Positions 44,489 through 53,668 of a stretch of 56,375 bases of DNA are shown here, piece by piece. The translations under genes were made by a program, and so were the position numbers. How positions within the stretch are numbered: position 1 is the first letter of the stretch; each line of letters begins with the position of its first letter. The notes under the pieces are model-generated. The model did no database searches, had not been told where the DNA came from, and saw only the letters and a list, made by a program, of their open reading frames with translations. Source of the DNA: an uncultured Eubacteriales bacterium (GTDB lineage: Bacteria; Bacillota; Clostridia; Christensenellales; Aristaeellaceae); the NCBI GenBank assembly GCA_900316415.1, contig ONCV01000010.1, positions 1-56,375 on the forward strand. The letters run 5' to 3'.

Positions 44489-44506
44489 ACGGCAAACCCT
44501 TCCGGC

Positions 44507-44539
44507 AAAGTGGCTCTCAGCAACAGCTGAGGCCATTTT
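44507..44539 (+). terminator. Terminator after the small secreted-protein gene
   Basis: AAAGTGGCTCTCAGC pairs with GCTGAGGCCATTTT with one bulge and one G-U pair. The U-run is part of the stem. Confidence 0.65.
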
Positions 44540-44703
44540 GCTGTTTCATTTCAGGTTGTTTCAAGCTTTTTTCAAGCAACCTCCCTTACAATGTCCTCAT
44601 CCGCTGCGGGGGGAGGATTTCGGTGAAAGAGTGCCCGGAGCCCCGGGCGGCGGAGTCCCGGCGGGCATCCCCGCGGGTGGAACGGAACAAGGAGGAAATG
44701 CAT

Positions 44704-45957
44704 ATGAAGAAACTGTTTGCACTGCTGCTGGCGCTGGTTCTGACAGCCGTGTCCTGCGCCTGCTTCGCGGAGGAAACAGCCGAAGTCTCCGACAAGGAGG
44801 CCATTGAAGCGGCGCTGAACCTCAGCAACAATCCGGATCAGGAATGGACGTACCATTCCGACGCGGACGCCTGGGTGCTGTCCCCGGTTATCGCGGTGAC
44901 CCGTCCGGTGATCGAGAGCGAAGAAGGCGTATCCGTCTGTGTGCCCGGAGCCTATGTGAAAGGCATTGACACGGACGGCGACGGAGAGGCGGATGTGACC
45001 GCGGCCGCGGCGGCGGACGCCGTGAAGGGCCGCCTGGTCATCGACTACGAAGCGACCGTGACCAGCACCAACGGTCAGACCTACACGGCCGCCACCGCGC
45101 CGGTGATCCTGAACACCGGCGCCGCCGGATACGGCAACAGCAGCAATACCGCCGCCGCAACCACCTATGCCGCGGAGGGCTACATCAACGTGGCCTGCGG
45201 CAACCGTGGCAAGCAGGACAGCTATACGGACGCGGAAGGCAATACCGTCCATACCGGTGACGCGCCCTCCTGCCTGACGGACCAGAAGGCCGCGACCCGC
45301 TATGTCAAGTACAACATCCTGCTGGGCAACCTGCCGGGCAGCGTGGACTACTGGGTCTCGACCGGCGGCTCCGGCGGCGGCGCCCATGCCGCGATGTTCG
45401 CGGCGACCTCCAACCATCCCGATTTCTATGATTATCAGATCGAGGTCGGGGCGGTGGGCGTCTATCGGAACGCGGACGGCTCCTACTGCACCACGGTAAC
45501 GGTCAACGGGGAGGAAGTCGAGCTTTCCGACGGCGCCTGGGGCTGCGTGGCCTACAGCGCAATCACCTCCCTTTATGAGGCGGACATGGCGCTGGCCATG
45601 GAATATACCCTGTACACCGGCTTCCAGTACAACACGGATTTCCAGCAGGCGGTGGCCGGGCTCCTCTCCCGGGAATACATGGATTACATCAACACCCAGA
45701 ACCTGACCGCGGAGGAGGCGAAGGTCGGCTTCGACCTGGACGGCGACGGCGAGCTGAGCAGCACCGTGGCGCTGACCATCGAGTATGATGAGGAGAAGTA
45801 TGCCGATACCAACGGCTACGGCGGAAGCTATCTGGATCTGTACCTGGCGGAGATGACCGAAAACCTCCAGTGGTATGTGGACAGCCTGGATTATGCGGAG
45901 GGCTGGACCTGGTTCGGCAGCGACGGAACCGCGCTGACGGATGAAGAGGATGAATGA
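44704..45957 (+). CDS. Secreted tannase/feruloyl-esterase-like alpha/beta hydrolase
   Basis: A 417-residue exported protein with signal peptide (1-22, CFAEE). The central segment around VDYWVSTGGSGGGAHAAM resembles the nucleophile elbow of subtype-B tannases (G-x-S-G-G). NVACGNRGKQDSYT precedes it and an acidic C-terminus follows. Ester hydrolysis of phenolic or acyl groups on plant polymers is a reasonable guess; the remaining catalytic residues were not assigned. AAGGAGG sits before the ATG at 44704. An in-frame ATG two codons earlier is less well spaced. Confidence 0.7.
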   Translation: MKKLFALLLALVLTAVSCACFAEETAEVSDKEAIEAALNLSNNPDQEWTYHSDADAWVLSPVIAVTRPVIESEEGVSVCVPGAYVKGIDTDGDGEADVTAAAAADAVKGRLVIDYEATVTSTNGQTYTAATAPVILNTGAAGYGNSSNTAAATTYAAEGYINVACGNRGKQDSYTDAEGNTVHTGDAPSCLTDQKAATRYVKYNILLGNLPGSVDYWVSTGGSGGGAHAAMFAATSNHPDFYDYQIEVGAVGVYRNADGSYCTTVTVNGEEVELSDGAWGCVAYSAITSLYEADMALAMEYTLYTGFQYNTDFQQAVAGLLSREYMDYINTQNLTAEEAKVGFDLDGDGELSSTVALTIEYDEEKYADTNGYGGSYLDLYLAEMTENLQWYVDSLDYAEGWTWFGSDGTALTDEEDE

Positions 45958-45960
45958 GAA

Positions 45961-45988
45961 GAGCACCCTGCCGCAAAGCAGGGTGCTC
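45961..45988. terminator. Bidirectional terminator between convergent genes
   Basis: GAGCACCCTGC (45961-45971) and GCAGGGTGCTC (45978-45988) form a perfect 11-bp stem between the tannase-like gene and the minus-strand sulfatase gene. The flanking T-runs are short. Confidence 0.72.
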
Positions 45989-46011
45989 CCATTTCCCATT
46001 GTTTCACTATT

Positions 46012-47529
46012 TCACAGGCCATTGAAAGCATATCCGGATCCATGCCCGTCGTTGAACCAGTAAGGCCGGTCGTCATCCGTATAAAACACGGTCCGCAGCA
46101 GATTTGGCTCATCCAGCAGGATCTTTTCCAGTGTTTTCCGATCCTGCTGGTAACCCGGGTCCCCATATACATTTTCAAATTCCCAGGGATCCCTTTCCAG
46201 GTCATACATTTCCCTATAGATCTTCACTTTCTCATGCATTTCAAAGCCAACGCCGTTGTATACCAGCTTCATATGCCCCTTGATCACAGCCACCCGGCCT
46301 TCGCAGCTGGAGATCACCACATCCCGACCGCCTTCCTGCACCACCTGTTCCAGCGGCTTTCCGTCAATGTTCTCCGGCAATGGAGCGTCACCCATGCGCA
46401 GAAGCGTGGGAAATACATCCTTGCTGCTCACCCGCTCCGGGACGTTTTTTCGCTCCTTCTGACCCGGATGATGTACGATCAGCGGCACCCGCAGCACATC
46501 GTTGTATATAGCGCTGTTTTTCCCCCACAGGCTATGGTTGCCCATCATGTCGCCATGATCAGCCGTGAAGATAATCTGCAGGTTGTCTCCCCAGATGCCC
46601 TCCGCCTTCCGAATGATCTGATCAATGTATTCGTCTATCTGGATAATGTTGGCATAGTACTTCATCCGCCATCTTCTCCAGTAGGCGGCATCGAAGTTTT
46701 TCTGCGCGCCGTCTATGGCGTTTCCTCCGCCCTCCGTGCATGGCCCGGTACCGAAATATCCCATGCGATTATGCTTCGTCTCGTCGTCCCATTCTCCTTC
46801 CCGCCATCTGCGCGGCAGATCATGGTCCATATCAATCCGATCATTATAATCGCTGGGCGCGTCCATGGGATAATGTGGCCCGGAGAAGCTGACCCACATG
46901 AAATGCGGATCCTCTGGCCTGCAGGTATCCAGATAATCCAGCGCTTTTTGCCCTGTCCAGCTGTCCGGATGGCATTCCTTGTCATAAGGATAGTCCGGAA
47001 TCTCGCCACGCACTTTTTCCTTCACAAATCGCCTGTGATATTCCTTCAGTGTTCCTTTCCGCTCCATCTCCGAGGAATAATCGTCATAGAACCACAGTGA
47101 GATATTTTTATCATCCTGCAGATCCAGATGTTCAATGCCCAGACTCTGATAATAGAGCTTGAAGGCATTGTATTCCTGTAACAGATAAGGTCGCACCGCG
47201 GGATAGGGACAGGGCGCGAAGTGACATTTCCCATGCAGGGAGGTCTTGTAGCCACTTTGCCCCAGGCATGTAAACAGGTTTGGCAGCTCCCTGGGCAGCG
47301 ATGCGCCAAAGTTATTGCTGATGCATCCGTTCCGGTGCGGTTCCAATCCGGTCATCCAGGTGCATCTGGCCGGCAGGCATACCGGGCTGGCAGAATAGGC
47401 ATTTTCATATACGTCAGATCGGCCCATCAGCCCCTGCAACCCTGGCAGCGCGTAGGGCAGCCTGCTTGAATATACAGTGTCCAGATGCTGCTCATCTGTC
47501 GTGATGAAAAGAATGGATGGTTTTGACAT
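46012..47529 (-). CDS. Sulfatase (S1 family, Cys-type)
   Basis: A 505-residue arylsulfatase-superfamily enzyme. The formylglycine signature is SPVCLPARCTWMTG with Cys51 (C-x-P-x-R), the cysteine type that an anaerobic radical-SAM maturase can convert. Metal-binding TTDEQ (near 11) and FTADHGD are present. It has no signal peptide, so it should desulfate imported sugars in the cytoplasm. It is the last gene of the minus-strand importer operon. A start at 47529 with AGAGGAG upstream is preferred; an ATG at 47559 overlaps the previous stop (ATGA) and is possible. The maturase gene lies at 53669. Confidence 0.92.
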   Translation of the reverse strand: MSKPSILFITTDEQHLDTVYSSRLPYALPGLQGLMGRSDVYENAYSASPVCLPARCTWMTGLEPHRNGCISNNFGASLPRELPNLFTCLGQSGYKTSLHGKCHFAPCPYPAVRPYLLQEYNAFKLYYQSLGIEHLDLQDDKNISLWFYDDYSSEMERKGTLKEYHRRFVKEKVRGEIPDYPYDKECHPDSWTGQKALDYLDTCRPEDPHFMWVSFSGPHYPMDAPSDYNDRIDMDHDLPRRWREGEWDDETKHNRMGYFGTGPCTEGGGNAIDGAQKNFDAAYWRRWRMKYYANIIQIDEYIDQIIRKAEGIWGDNLQIIFTADHGDMMGNHSLWGKNSAIYNDVLRVPLIVHHPGQKERKNVPERVSSKDVFPTLLRMGDAPLPENIDGKPLEQVVQEGGRDVVISSCEGRVAVIKGHMKLVYNGVGFEMHEKVKIYREMYDLERDPWEFENVYGDPGYQQDRKTLEKILLDEPNLLRTVFYTDDDRPYWFNDGHGSGYAFNGL

Positions 47530-47555
47530 CTTGCTCTTCTCCTCTGTGGATTCCG

Positions 47556-49106
47556 TCATTCCTTCGGAGCCTTGATATCCATATACCGATCATACGCAGC
47601 CTGCACCGCCGCGATGGCATCATCCAGCCGCATGCTCTGCACGTTCGCCACATAGCTGTCCCAGTTGCTCAGCGGCTCCGTGCCCACGATGAACTTCAGC
47701 ACCATTTCATCCACATAAGTGTCGATATCATTCATAATGGAGGCCCGGGTCGTTTCTTCTTCCTCATTCAGGCTCACATTCGGCAGATAAATTGCGCTGT
47801 CCAGCAACGGATCGTCATCGTACTCCAGTCGGATGGCTGTCGCCTCGGGGCTCTTCAGCAGATTCGCGTGGCAAGCCGTGTCGTTATCGGAATAGGTGGA
47901 GGCATTATGGGATTTCCAATAATAGTTCAGCCCTTCCTGTGAAATTCCATTGTAATCCCACATTACCGGCAGATACTGGTTCTTCCCATCCACTGTATCA
48001 AAGTTTTCTCCGCGAATGCCCCAATTGGCCAGCTCCATCCCTTCCGGTGTATACAGGAAGTTCAGCCACCGCACAGCCAGCGGCACATCCTTGCAGGAGG
48101 CGGTAATCGCCGATGTGGAATACGTCAGACTCCGGCCCACCACGGAAGCCTTGTAGCTATCCCAGTGCAGGAACTGGTCTGGCGTCAGCCGGGGATAAGG
48201 CGTGGACAGCACGGTATAGCCCTCGGACACGCCAAAATTATAGGCTGCCACGATCGGTTTGTCATAGGTGCCGATTTCGCCCGTCGCAAACATGGTGTCC
48301 ACATTGCTCTGGCTGATAAAGTCCTTTGAGATATATCCCTTCTCATACCAGCTGTGGATCAGTTCCAGATACTGCCGGAAGCCTTCCTGGATCTGTCCAT
48401 ATTTTACCACGCCGTCTTCCTGATAGAAGTCAGCCCGAACATTGTAGGCGCCCATCAGCTTTTCTTCATATCCCGTCTTGTTCAGCATATACGGGGTGAT
48501 GCCTGCCGCGAGCATCTGGTCAAACAGCGCTTCCCAGTCGGCAATCGTCACCGGCACAGTTTCCACGCCCAGGCTGTCCAGGGTTTCTTTTTTCAGCACC
48601 AGCCGCATCCACGCGGGATTGGCTTCTGTGTAAATCCTCGCAAAGCAGCTCACCGCGTCCCCATTGGCCGCTTCGCGGTAGATCGCATCGTCCGATGTAA
48701 TGATGCTCCAGTATTCCGGTGCGTATTCCTTCAGATAGGGCATCAGGTCGATGAAGTATCCATCCACCACGCCCTGATAGGAGCCGCCGGTGTACAGGTT
48801 GTCCGCATCAATGATGATGTCCGGCACGTTGCCGCTCAGCAACAGCATGTTCAGGGACTCCTGGGCTGCCGAGGACGTCGGGTTGGTAAACTCGATGTGC
48901 ACCCCCGTCACTTCTTCCAGCTTCTGGTAGAAGGGAGCCTCATTGTAGTTGGTAATGTAGTCCTGCAGATTGGCATCCATGGGGCGAAAAACCGTCAGGG
49001 TTGCCGTTTCCCCCTCAGGAACCAGTCTCACGCTCTCCGCGTGACTGACCGGCGTCAGGGACAGCGCCAGCATCAGGACCATCAGCAACAGTGCAAACCT
49101 CTTCAT
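47556..49106 (-). CDS. Secreted sugar-binding protein (third importer)
   Basis: A 516-residue solute-binding protein with a type I signal peptide (about 1-23, VSHAES) and no lipobox. AAGGAGGG lies 7 bases before the ATG. Its position between two permease genes and a sulfatase suggests binding of a sulfated oligosaccharide (inference). Third position bases are visibly less GC-rich than in the first two binding proteins of this window. Confidence 0.92.
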   Translation of the reverse strand: MKRFALLLMVLMLALSLTPVSHAESVRLVPEGETATLTVFRPMDANLQDYITNYNEAPFYQKLEEVTGVHIEFTNPTSSAAQESLNMLLLSGNVPDIIIDADNLYTGGSYQGVVDGYFIDLMPYLKEYAPEYWSIITSDDAIYREAANGDAVSCFARIYTEANPAWMRLVLKKETLDSLGVETVPVTIADWEALFDQMLAAGITPYMLNKTGYEEKLMGAYNVRADFYQEDGVVKYGQIQEGFRQYLELIHSWYEKGYISKDFISQSNVDTMFATGEIGTYDKPIVAAYNFGVSEGYTVLSTPYPRLTPDQFLHWDSYKASVVGRSLTYSTSAITASCKDVPLAVRWLNFLYTPEGMELANWGIRGENFDTVDGKNQYLPVMWDYNGISQEGLNYYWKSHNASTYSDNDTACHANLLKSPEATAIRLEYDDDPLLDSAIYLPNVSLNEEEETTRASIMNDIDTYVDEMVLKFIVGTEPLSNWDSYVANVQSMRLDDAIAAVQAAYDRYMDIKAPKE

Positions 49107-49163
49107 GAATAAACCCTCCTTTTTATTTTCAGCCGGCTTTTCCCGGCTGGATTCCTGGGCAAG

Positions 49164-50036
49164 TCAGCCTTTGACAGATCCCAACATCACACCCTTGACA
49201 AAATACTTCTGCACAAAGGGATACACTGTCAGAATCGGCACAATGGCCACAATAATCACCGAATACTTGGTCAGTTCCTTCAGATAGATGGCTGCCGCGT
49301 CCTCCGTCGTTCCTCCCGCTCCGTCAAACAGCAGGATGTCCCGTACGAACAACTGCAGCGGATAATACCGGTTGTTGGTCAGATAAATCATGGAGTGAAA
49401 CCACTCGTTCCAGTGTTCCACCACATAAAACAACACCATCACCGCCATTGTGGCCTTCGTGACTGGCATGTAGATCTGCACAAGAATCCGCAGATCGCTG
49501 GCCCCATCCAGATAGGCAGATTCCTGCAGTTCATTGGGAACTCCCGCGAAAGCCGTTCGCATCACAATCAGGTTCCAGGTGTTCACCGCCGTAGGCAGGA
49601 TGATGGCCCACCGGCTATCCAGCATTCCCAAGGATTTAACCAGCATAAAGGACGGCACAATCCCCACGCTGAAGTACATCGTAAACACAAACATGAATAC
49701 GAAAAACTTCCGGAACGGCCATCCCTGCCGGCTCAACGCATAGGCCCCCAGCGGGGTCAGAATCATGTTGATTGTTGTCCCGACAATCACATAGAACATC
49801 GTATTTCCGTATCCCTGCAATATATTCGGGTTCCGGAATACCGTCTCATACCCCCTCAGGCTGAATCCCTGGGGCCCCAGCATCAGTCCACGATGCCGAA
49901 TCAGCAGGATCGGATCACTGAAGGAGGCAAACAGCACATGCAGCAGCGGATACAGGCACACCAGAGAAAAGGCCGTAATAAACGCGTAGTTCAAGGCTGT
50001 CAGACATTTCTGTCCGAAGTTTCTGCGTTCAATCAT
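49164..50036 (-). CDS. Sugar ABC transporter permease, LplC-like (third importer)
   Basis: A 290-residue membrane permease. The first helix is near residues 16-38 (FITAFSLVCLYPLLHVLF), the EAA-type loop is ELQESAYLDGASDLRIL, and the C-terminus reads KYFVKGVMLGSVKG. It begins 12 bases after the stop of the partner permease gene and precedes the binding-protein gene by 57 bases. Confidence 0.93.
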   Translation of the reverse strand: MIERRNFGQKCLTALNYAFITAFSLVCLYPLLHVLFASFSDPILLIRHRGLMLGPQGFSLRGYETVFRNPNILQGYGNTMFYVIVGTTINMILTPLGAYALSRQGWPFRKFFVFMFVFTMYFSVGIVPSFMLVKSLGMLDSRWAIILPTAVNTWNLIVMRTAFAGVPNELQESAYLDGASDLRILVQIYMPVTKATMAVMVLFYVVEHWNEWFHSMIYLTNNRYYPLQLFVRDILLFDGAGGTTEDAAAIYLKELTKYSVIIVAIVPILTVYPFVQKYFVKGVMLGSVKG

Positions 50037-50048
50037 TCTGCGCCCTCC

Positions 50049-50984
50049 TCACCACAGGCTCGTGTCGTTCACCCGACGGCTGAAAGCATTGGCCCCTGTC
50101 AGGATCGCCAGATTCACCACGGAATTCAGCAGCCCGACAGCCGCGCCATAGCTGTAGTTTCTTTCATACAGGCCTCGCCGGTACACATAGCTTGAAATCA
50201 CGTCCGCCGTTTCGTAGGTAGCGGGAGAGTACAACAGAATCACCTTGTCGAACCCAACCAGCATCATCCTGCCAACCCTCATAATCAGCTGAATCACAAT
50301 CACCGGCATCAGCGCAGGGATATTTACATGAATGATCCGCTGAATCCGTCCTGCACCGTCCATCGCCGCCGCTTCATGCAGCGATTGATCCACTCCACTC
50401 AGCGTGGCCAGATAAATAATGGTCCCCCATCCTACGTTCTGCCAGATTTCACTTCCCACAAACAGCGTCCGGAAATATTTGGGATCACTCAGCAGATTCG
50501 TACGTTCCACTCCGAAGGCTGCCAATACATCGTTAATGAGCCCGTCAGACTCACTGAATTCCGTCAGCAGGCTGCAGACCACCACGATGGAGATGAAATG
50601 CGGCATGTAGGTAATCGTCTGAATCACATTCTTGTATTTGTTATCCCGCATCTGGTGAATCAGCAGGGCCAGCACAATGGAAGCCGTAAAGGCGAACAAA
50701 ATCTGATAAAGGTTAATCAACAGCGTATTCCGGATCAGCCGCCAAGCATAAATGCTTTTCAGAAATTCTTCAAAATATTTCAGCCCCACAAAGCGGCTGC
50801 CGCTGATGCCCTTCATTGGCTTGTAATCCAGGAAAGCGATCACGGAGTAATAGATCCCTGCATAATGGAAGATCACATAGTACAGCACAACGGGCAGCAG
50901 CATCAGATAGATGTAGCGATATCTGTAAAGCTTCTTCCTCAGGGACCCGCCAGACGGCTTCCTGATCGCGCTTTCCTTACGCAT
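50049..50984 (-). CDS. Sugar ABC transporter permease, LplB-like (third importer)
   Basis: A 311-residue permease and first gene of the sulfatase-linked importer operon. The early helix (YIYLMLLPVVLYYVIFHYAG) and EAA loop (LHEAAAMDGAGRIQRIIH) are clear. The ATG at 50984 follows GGAGG by about 8 bases; a GTG five codons upstream is less likely. A promoter lies at 51072-51100 and a palindromic site at 51121-51134. Confidence 0.93.
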   Translation of the reverse strand: MRKESAIRKPSGGSLRKKLYRYRYIYLMLLPVVLYYVIFHYAGIYYSVIAFLDYKPMKGISGSRFVGLKYFEEFLKSIYAWRLIRNTLLINLYQILFAFTASIVLALLIHQMRDNKYKNVIQTITYMPHFISIVVVCSLLTEFSESDGLINDVLAAFGVERTNLLSDPKYFRTLFVGSEIWQNVGWGTIIYLATLSGVDQSLHEAAAMDGAGRIQRIIHVNIPALMPVIVIQLIMRVGRMMLVGFDKVILLYSPATYETADVISSYVYRRGLYERNYSYGAAVGLLNSVVNLAILTGANAFSRRVNDTSLW

Positions 50985-51071
50985 GCCTTTTTCCTCCACG
51001 AACGTCCATTTACATCAGACAATTGATCCGGATGACTATCAACAAAATCTGTCTCCCCATCGGGCATCTCA

Positions 51072-51100
51072 AGTGTACCGTTGCGTGTATTTTTGTTCAA
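51072..51100 (-). promoter_or_regulatory. Promoter of the third importer/sulfatase operon (TTGAAC-17-TACACT)
   Basis: On the minus strand, TTGAAC (51100-51095) and TACACT (51077-51072) are 17 bases apart, giving a start near 51065 and a leader of about 80 bases before the permease ATG. Confidence 0.6.
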
Positions 51101-51120
51101 TTTGTCTTTTTATTTCCCAT

Positions 51121-51134
51121 TTGCGAAATCGCAA
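51121..51134. promoter_or_regulatory. Palindromic candidate operator TTGCGAAATCGCAA
   Basis: A perfect 14-bp palindrome centred about 60 bases upstream of the predicted start of the importer operon, a usual place for an activator. Each arm of the neighbouring terminator repeats the TTGCGATT half-site. The AraC sensor encoded at 51227-53446 is a candidate binder (inference). Confidence 0.5.
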
Positions 51135-51148
51135 TTTGACAACTATGC

Positions 51149-51195
51149 AAAAAACAAACGCCTTTGCGATTTTCAAAGCCTGAATCGCAAAGGCG
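51149..51195 (-). terminator. Strong terminator after the AraC sensor gene
   Basis: Arms 51159-51171 and 51183-51195 form a perfect 13-bp stem (CGCCTTTGCGATT). On the minus strand it is followed by TTTGTTTTTT. It isolates the regulator gene from the importer operon. Confidence 0.85.
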
Positions 51196-51226
51196 CCTGT
51201 TTGCTGCCCTTTTCTTACTTTCTCAC

Positions 51227-53446
51227 TCATTCTTTGTGCTGCTGCGCCCTGTATTCCCCAGGTGTGACACCGGCATATTCCTTGAATTTACGGGTGAAGC
51301 TCGCCAGATCCATATATCCGCATTCCGTCACAATATCCCGGATTACAAGGTCTGTTCCGGTCAGCAGTGCCCTGGCTTTTTCCATTCGCAGTCCGGATAC
51401 CACCTGTATATAAGTCAACCCTGTTTCATCACGCAGAAACCGGTTGATGTACGTCGGGGAATATCCCGCCATCTCCGATAGTCTCCCCAGCGAGAAATCC
51501 GGCTCACAGCCATGCTCCTGAATCAGTTTCAGAATATTGTCCCGCTTTTTCTGTGTCTCTGCCTTGCGCCGTTCCTCCACCGCCGCACAGTTTTTTCTCG
51601 TCAGTTCCCGCATCAGCGCAGCGAAAGCTTCCTCATCACTGAAGGCCTCCGCTGTTGTGTGCTCCTGACCAAACTGACGCGCTGCTTCCGGTTCGCATGC
51701 GCTCAGCGCGTTCACATACAGGTTGTATCGCATGTATCCGGTGTTCAGCATTCCTCCATGGGGAAACTCTGCGTTCATGCTGCTCAGCAGATTCTCCAAC
51801 TGAGTGCTGGCTGCTGAATAATCCACGCTGCGCAGGCTTTGCAGGTAGAGATCGTATACTGAAGCCCGTCCACTGCCTCCTTCCGCTGGCGTATCATCTG
51901 CTTCATACAGGTATACCCGTTCTCCGCTATCCCGCTTCCGGTTGTTCAGCACAATATAGGCCTCCAGGAAGCTGCCCGGCAGGTTCCGGATCCCATCTGC
52001 CATTCCTCCGCAGTACAGTCTGGGGTTCTCCAGGCCAAAGGCCAACAGCTGATCCGACAGTTCCAGGCACTGCTCTTTCCGCTGGTCTTCCGTTCCTTTC
52101 GGCAGACAGATGAACGCAAAGCATTCATCCCCCTCCAGCCACACGCTGTAAAGGGTCATGTCTTCCATTCGAATCTCCCGCATCGCAGCCTGCAGAAGCG
52201 CCGGGTTCCGGTCCCTGGGCACCGTCAGCACCGCATATACATTCCCGCCCCATGCTATTTCAGGAAAAATCTGCTTCGCCTGTTCCTCGTCGTACCGTCC
52301 CCGCAGCATACCGGCCAGCATCTGCGTGCGCACATACGGCTGCTGACTGGCGATGGTATCGTTCAGTTTCTTCATCTGGGTCTGCACGTTTTTCAGATGC
52401 CGGTCGATGTATTCCAGTTCTCCGTTTTCGGCCTGAATATCGGTTCCGCCCCCCGCGGTGTTCAGCAGCTTTCGAATCGGGCGGTAGGAGTATCTGGCCA
52501 GCGCATAGGCCAGCAAAATCAGCCCACCCATTGTGGGCAGAAGAATCAGCACCATTCTGCCGCTCATTTCACGGCTGTCAAAATAAAGCCGCTCCAGGTG
52601 TACGCCGGCCACAATGTGCAGTCCATTCTGATTGCTCAGCATGTGAAGCACGTCCCAGGATTCCCCGCCAAGATTGAAGGAGGAAATTTTCCCGGCCGCG
52701 TTCCGAATCATCCGCAGCCTGGCACCTTCCTCCTGCGCCATGTTTTCCCACGCATACAGCAGCGTCAGATTTGATGAATACAGATAGAAGTAGCCCGGTT
52801 CGGTGCCAATGTAGTCCGCCGCGGCACTCAAAAGCTCGCCACTATCCACAATAAAGGCAAATACACCCCGCTGTGCCGGCTCCTGTCCATAATAAGGCAC
52901 CAGCACCGCCAGCGATCCCGCCAGATTGCCCGCACCGGGAGCCGTATACAGCGGAATCACCGTTAGATTCAGTGCACTGTTCAGCCGTGTGAAAAAGCTG
53001 GAGTAGTCCGCGCTGAATTCATCTGCCATCCGTTCTTCAAATTCCTGATAGCTCATTACACCGTCCGCGGTATGAATATTCATACTCCCGATGGCATAAT
53101 AGCAGGTCCTTGCCCGCAAAGAGTGGCTGTTCTGCAAAACCCGAAGATAGGCCGTAATCCGTTCGTTTTCTCGCTCCGTTTCCTCCGACATGTCCAAAGA
53201 TATATTGTTGACCGATGTCTGATATTCACGAATCAAGGCGTCCAAGTGATCCGCAAACTGCGTCACTATACGCCGGTATAGCTCCTGGGAAGTGTTTGCA
53301 TAATGGAATCGCAGCATGAAAAATACCGCTGCTCCCACAATCAGCACTGGAATCAGTGCAATGCAGCAATAGGAAATAAAATATTTCCGGTAATCGCTCT
53401 TACCACGGCGGCACCGTTTGTTTCGATCCCCTGTCCTGTGCGGCAT
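51227..53446 (-). CDS. Membrane-anchored AraC-family regulator (third locus)
   Basis: A 739-residue one-component regulator of the same design as the gene at 5473. Helix 1 (22-44) and helix 2 (298-318) flank an extracellular sensor, followed by a cytoplasmic linker and a C-terminal AraC domain (about 640-735; LGRLSEMAGYSPTYINRFLRDETG and IRDIVTECGYMDLASFTRKF). It should regulate the adjacent importer/sulfatase operon, and perhaps the divergent maturase gene. The ATG at 53446 has AGGAAGG 12 bases upstream; a TTG ten codons earlier is possible. Confidence 0.9.
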   Translation of the reverse strand: MPHRTGDRNKRCRRGKSDYRKYFISYCCIALIPVLIVGAAVFFMLRFHYANTSQELYRRIVTQFADHLDALIREYQTSVNNISLDMSEETERENERITAYLRVLQNSHSLRARTCYYAIGSMNIHTADGVMSYQEFEERMADEFSADYSSFFTRLNSALNLTVIPLYTAPGAGNLAGSLAVLVPYYGQEPAQRGVFAFIVDSGELLSAAADYIGTEPGYFYLYSSNLTLLYAWENMAQEEGARLRMIRNAAGKISSFNLGGESWDVLHMLSNQNGLHIVAGVHLERLYFDSREMSGRMVLILLPTMGGLILLAYALARYSYRPIRKLLNTAGGGTDIQAENGELEYIDRHLKNVQTQMKKLNDTIASQQPYVRTQMLAGMLRGRYDEEQAKQIFPEIAWGGNVYAVLTVPRDRNPALLQAAMREIRMEDMTLYSVWLEGDECFAFICLPKGTEDQRKEQCLELSDQLLAFGLENPRLYCGGMADGIRNLPGSFLEAYIVLNNRKRDSGERVYLYEADDTPAEGGSGRASVYDLYLQSLRSVDYSAASTQLENLLSSMNAEFPHGGMLNTGYMRYNLYVNALSACEPEAARQFGQEHTTAEAFSDEEAFAALMRELTRKNCAAVEERRKAETQKKRDNILKLIQEHGCEPDFSLGRLSEMAGYSPTYINRFLRDETGLTYIQVVSGLRMEKARALLTGTDLVIRDIVTECGYMDLASFTRKFKEYAGVTPGEYRAQQHKE

Positions 53447-53493
53447 AGTGATCCACAACCTTCCTGCCTGATGCAAAGCAAATATCTGATTAT

Positions 53494-53522
53494 ATTATAC
53501 AACAGGCAGAAAGGCATTTCCA
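53494..53522 (-). promoter_or_regulatory. Promoter of the AraC sensor gene (TGGAAA-17-TATAAT)
   Basis: On the minus strand, TGGAAA (53522-53517) and a perfect TATAAT (53499-53494) are 17 bases apart; a second overlapping TATAAT follows. It diverges from the maturase promoter 67 bases away. Confidence 0.6.
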
Positions 53523-53588
53523 GCGTTATATTCATTCGCGAACCTGACAGCCATGAGGCTGTGGCCTGGGGAAGAAGCTTGGATCGAT

Positions 53589-53617
53589 TTGACAATCGCA
53601 ACGAAGTCCTCTATAAT
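53589..53617 (+). promoter_or_regulatory. Perfect consensus promoter (TTGACA-17-TATAAT) for the sulfatase maturase
   Basis: Both hexamers match the housekeeping consensus exactly (53589-53594 and 53612-53617) with ideal spacing. Transcription would start near 53624, about 45 bases before the maturase ATG. This suggests strong, largely constitutive expression. Confidence 0.9.
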
Positions 53618-53668
53618 TTTGGAGGATTGTCGGAATGAACACAAGCCCGAATGAGAAGGAGCTGTCCC

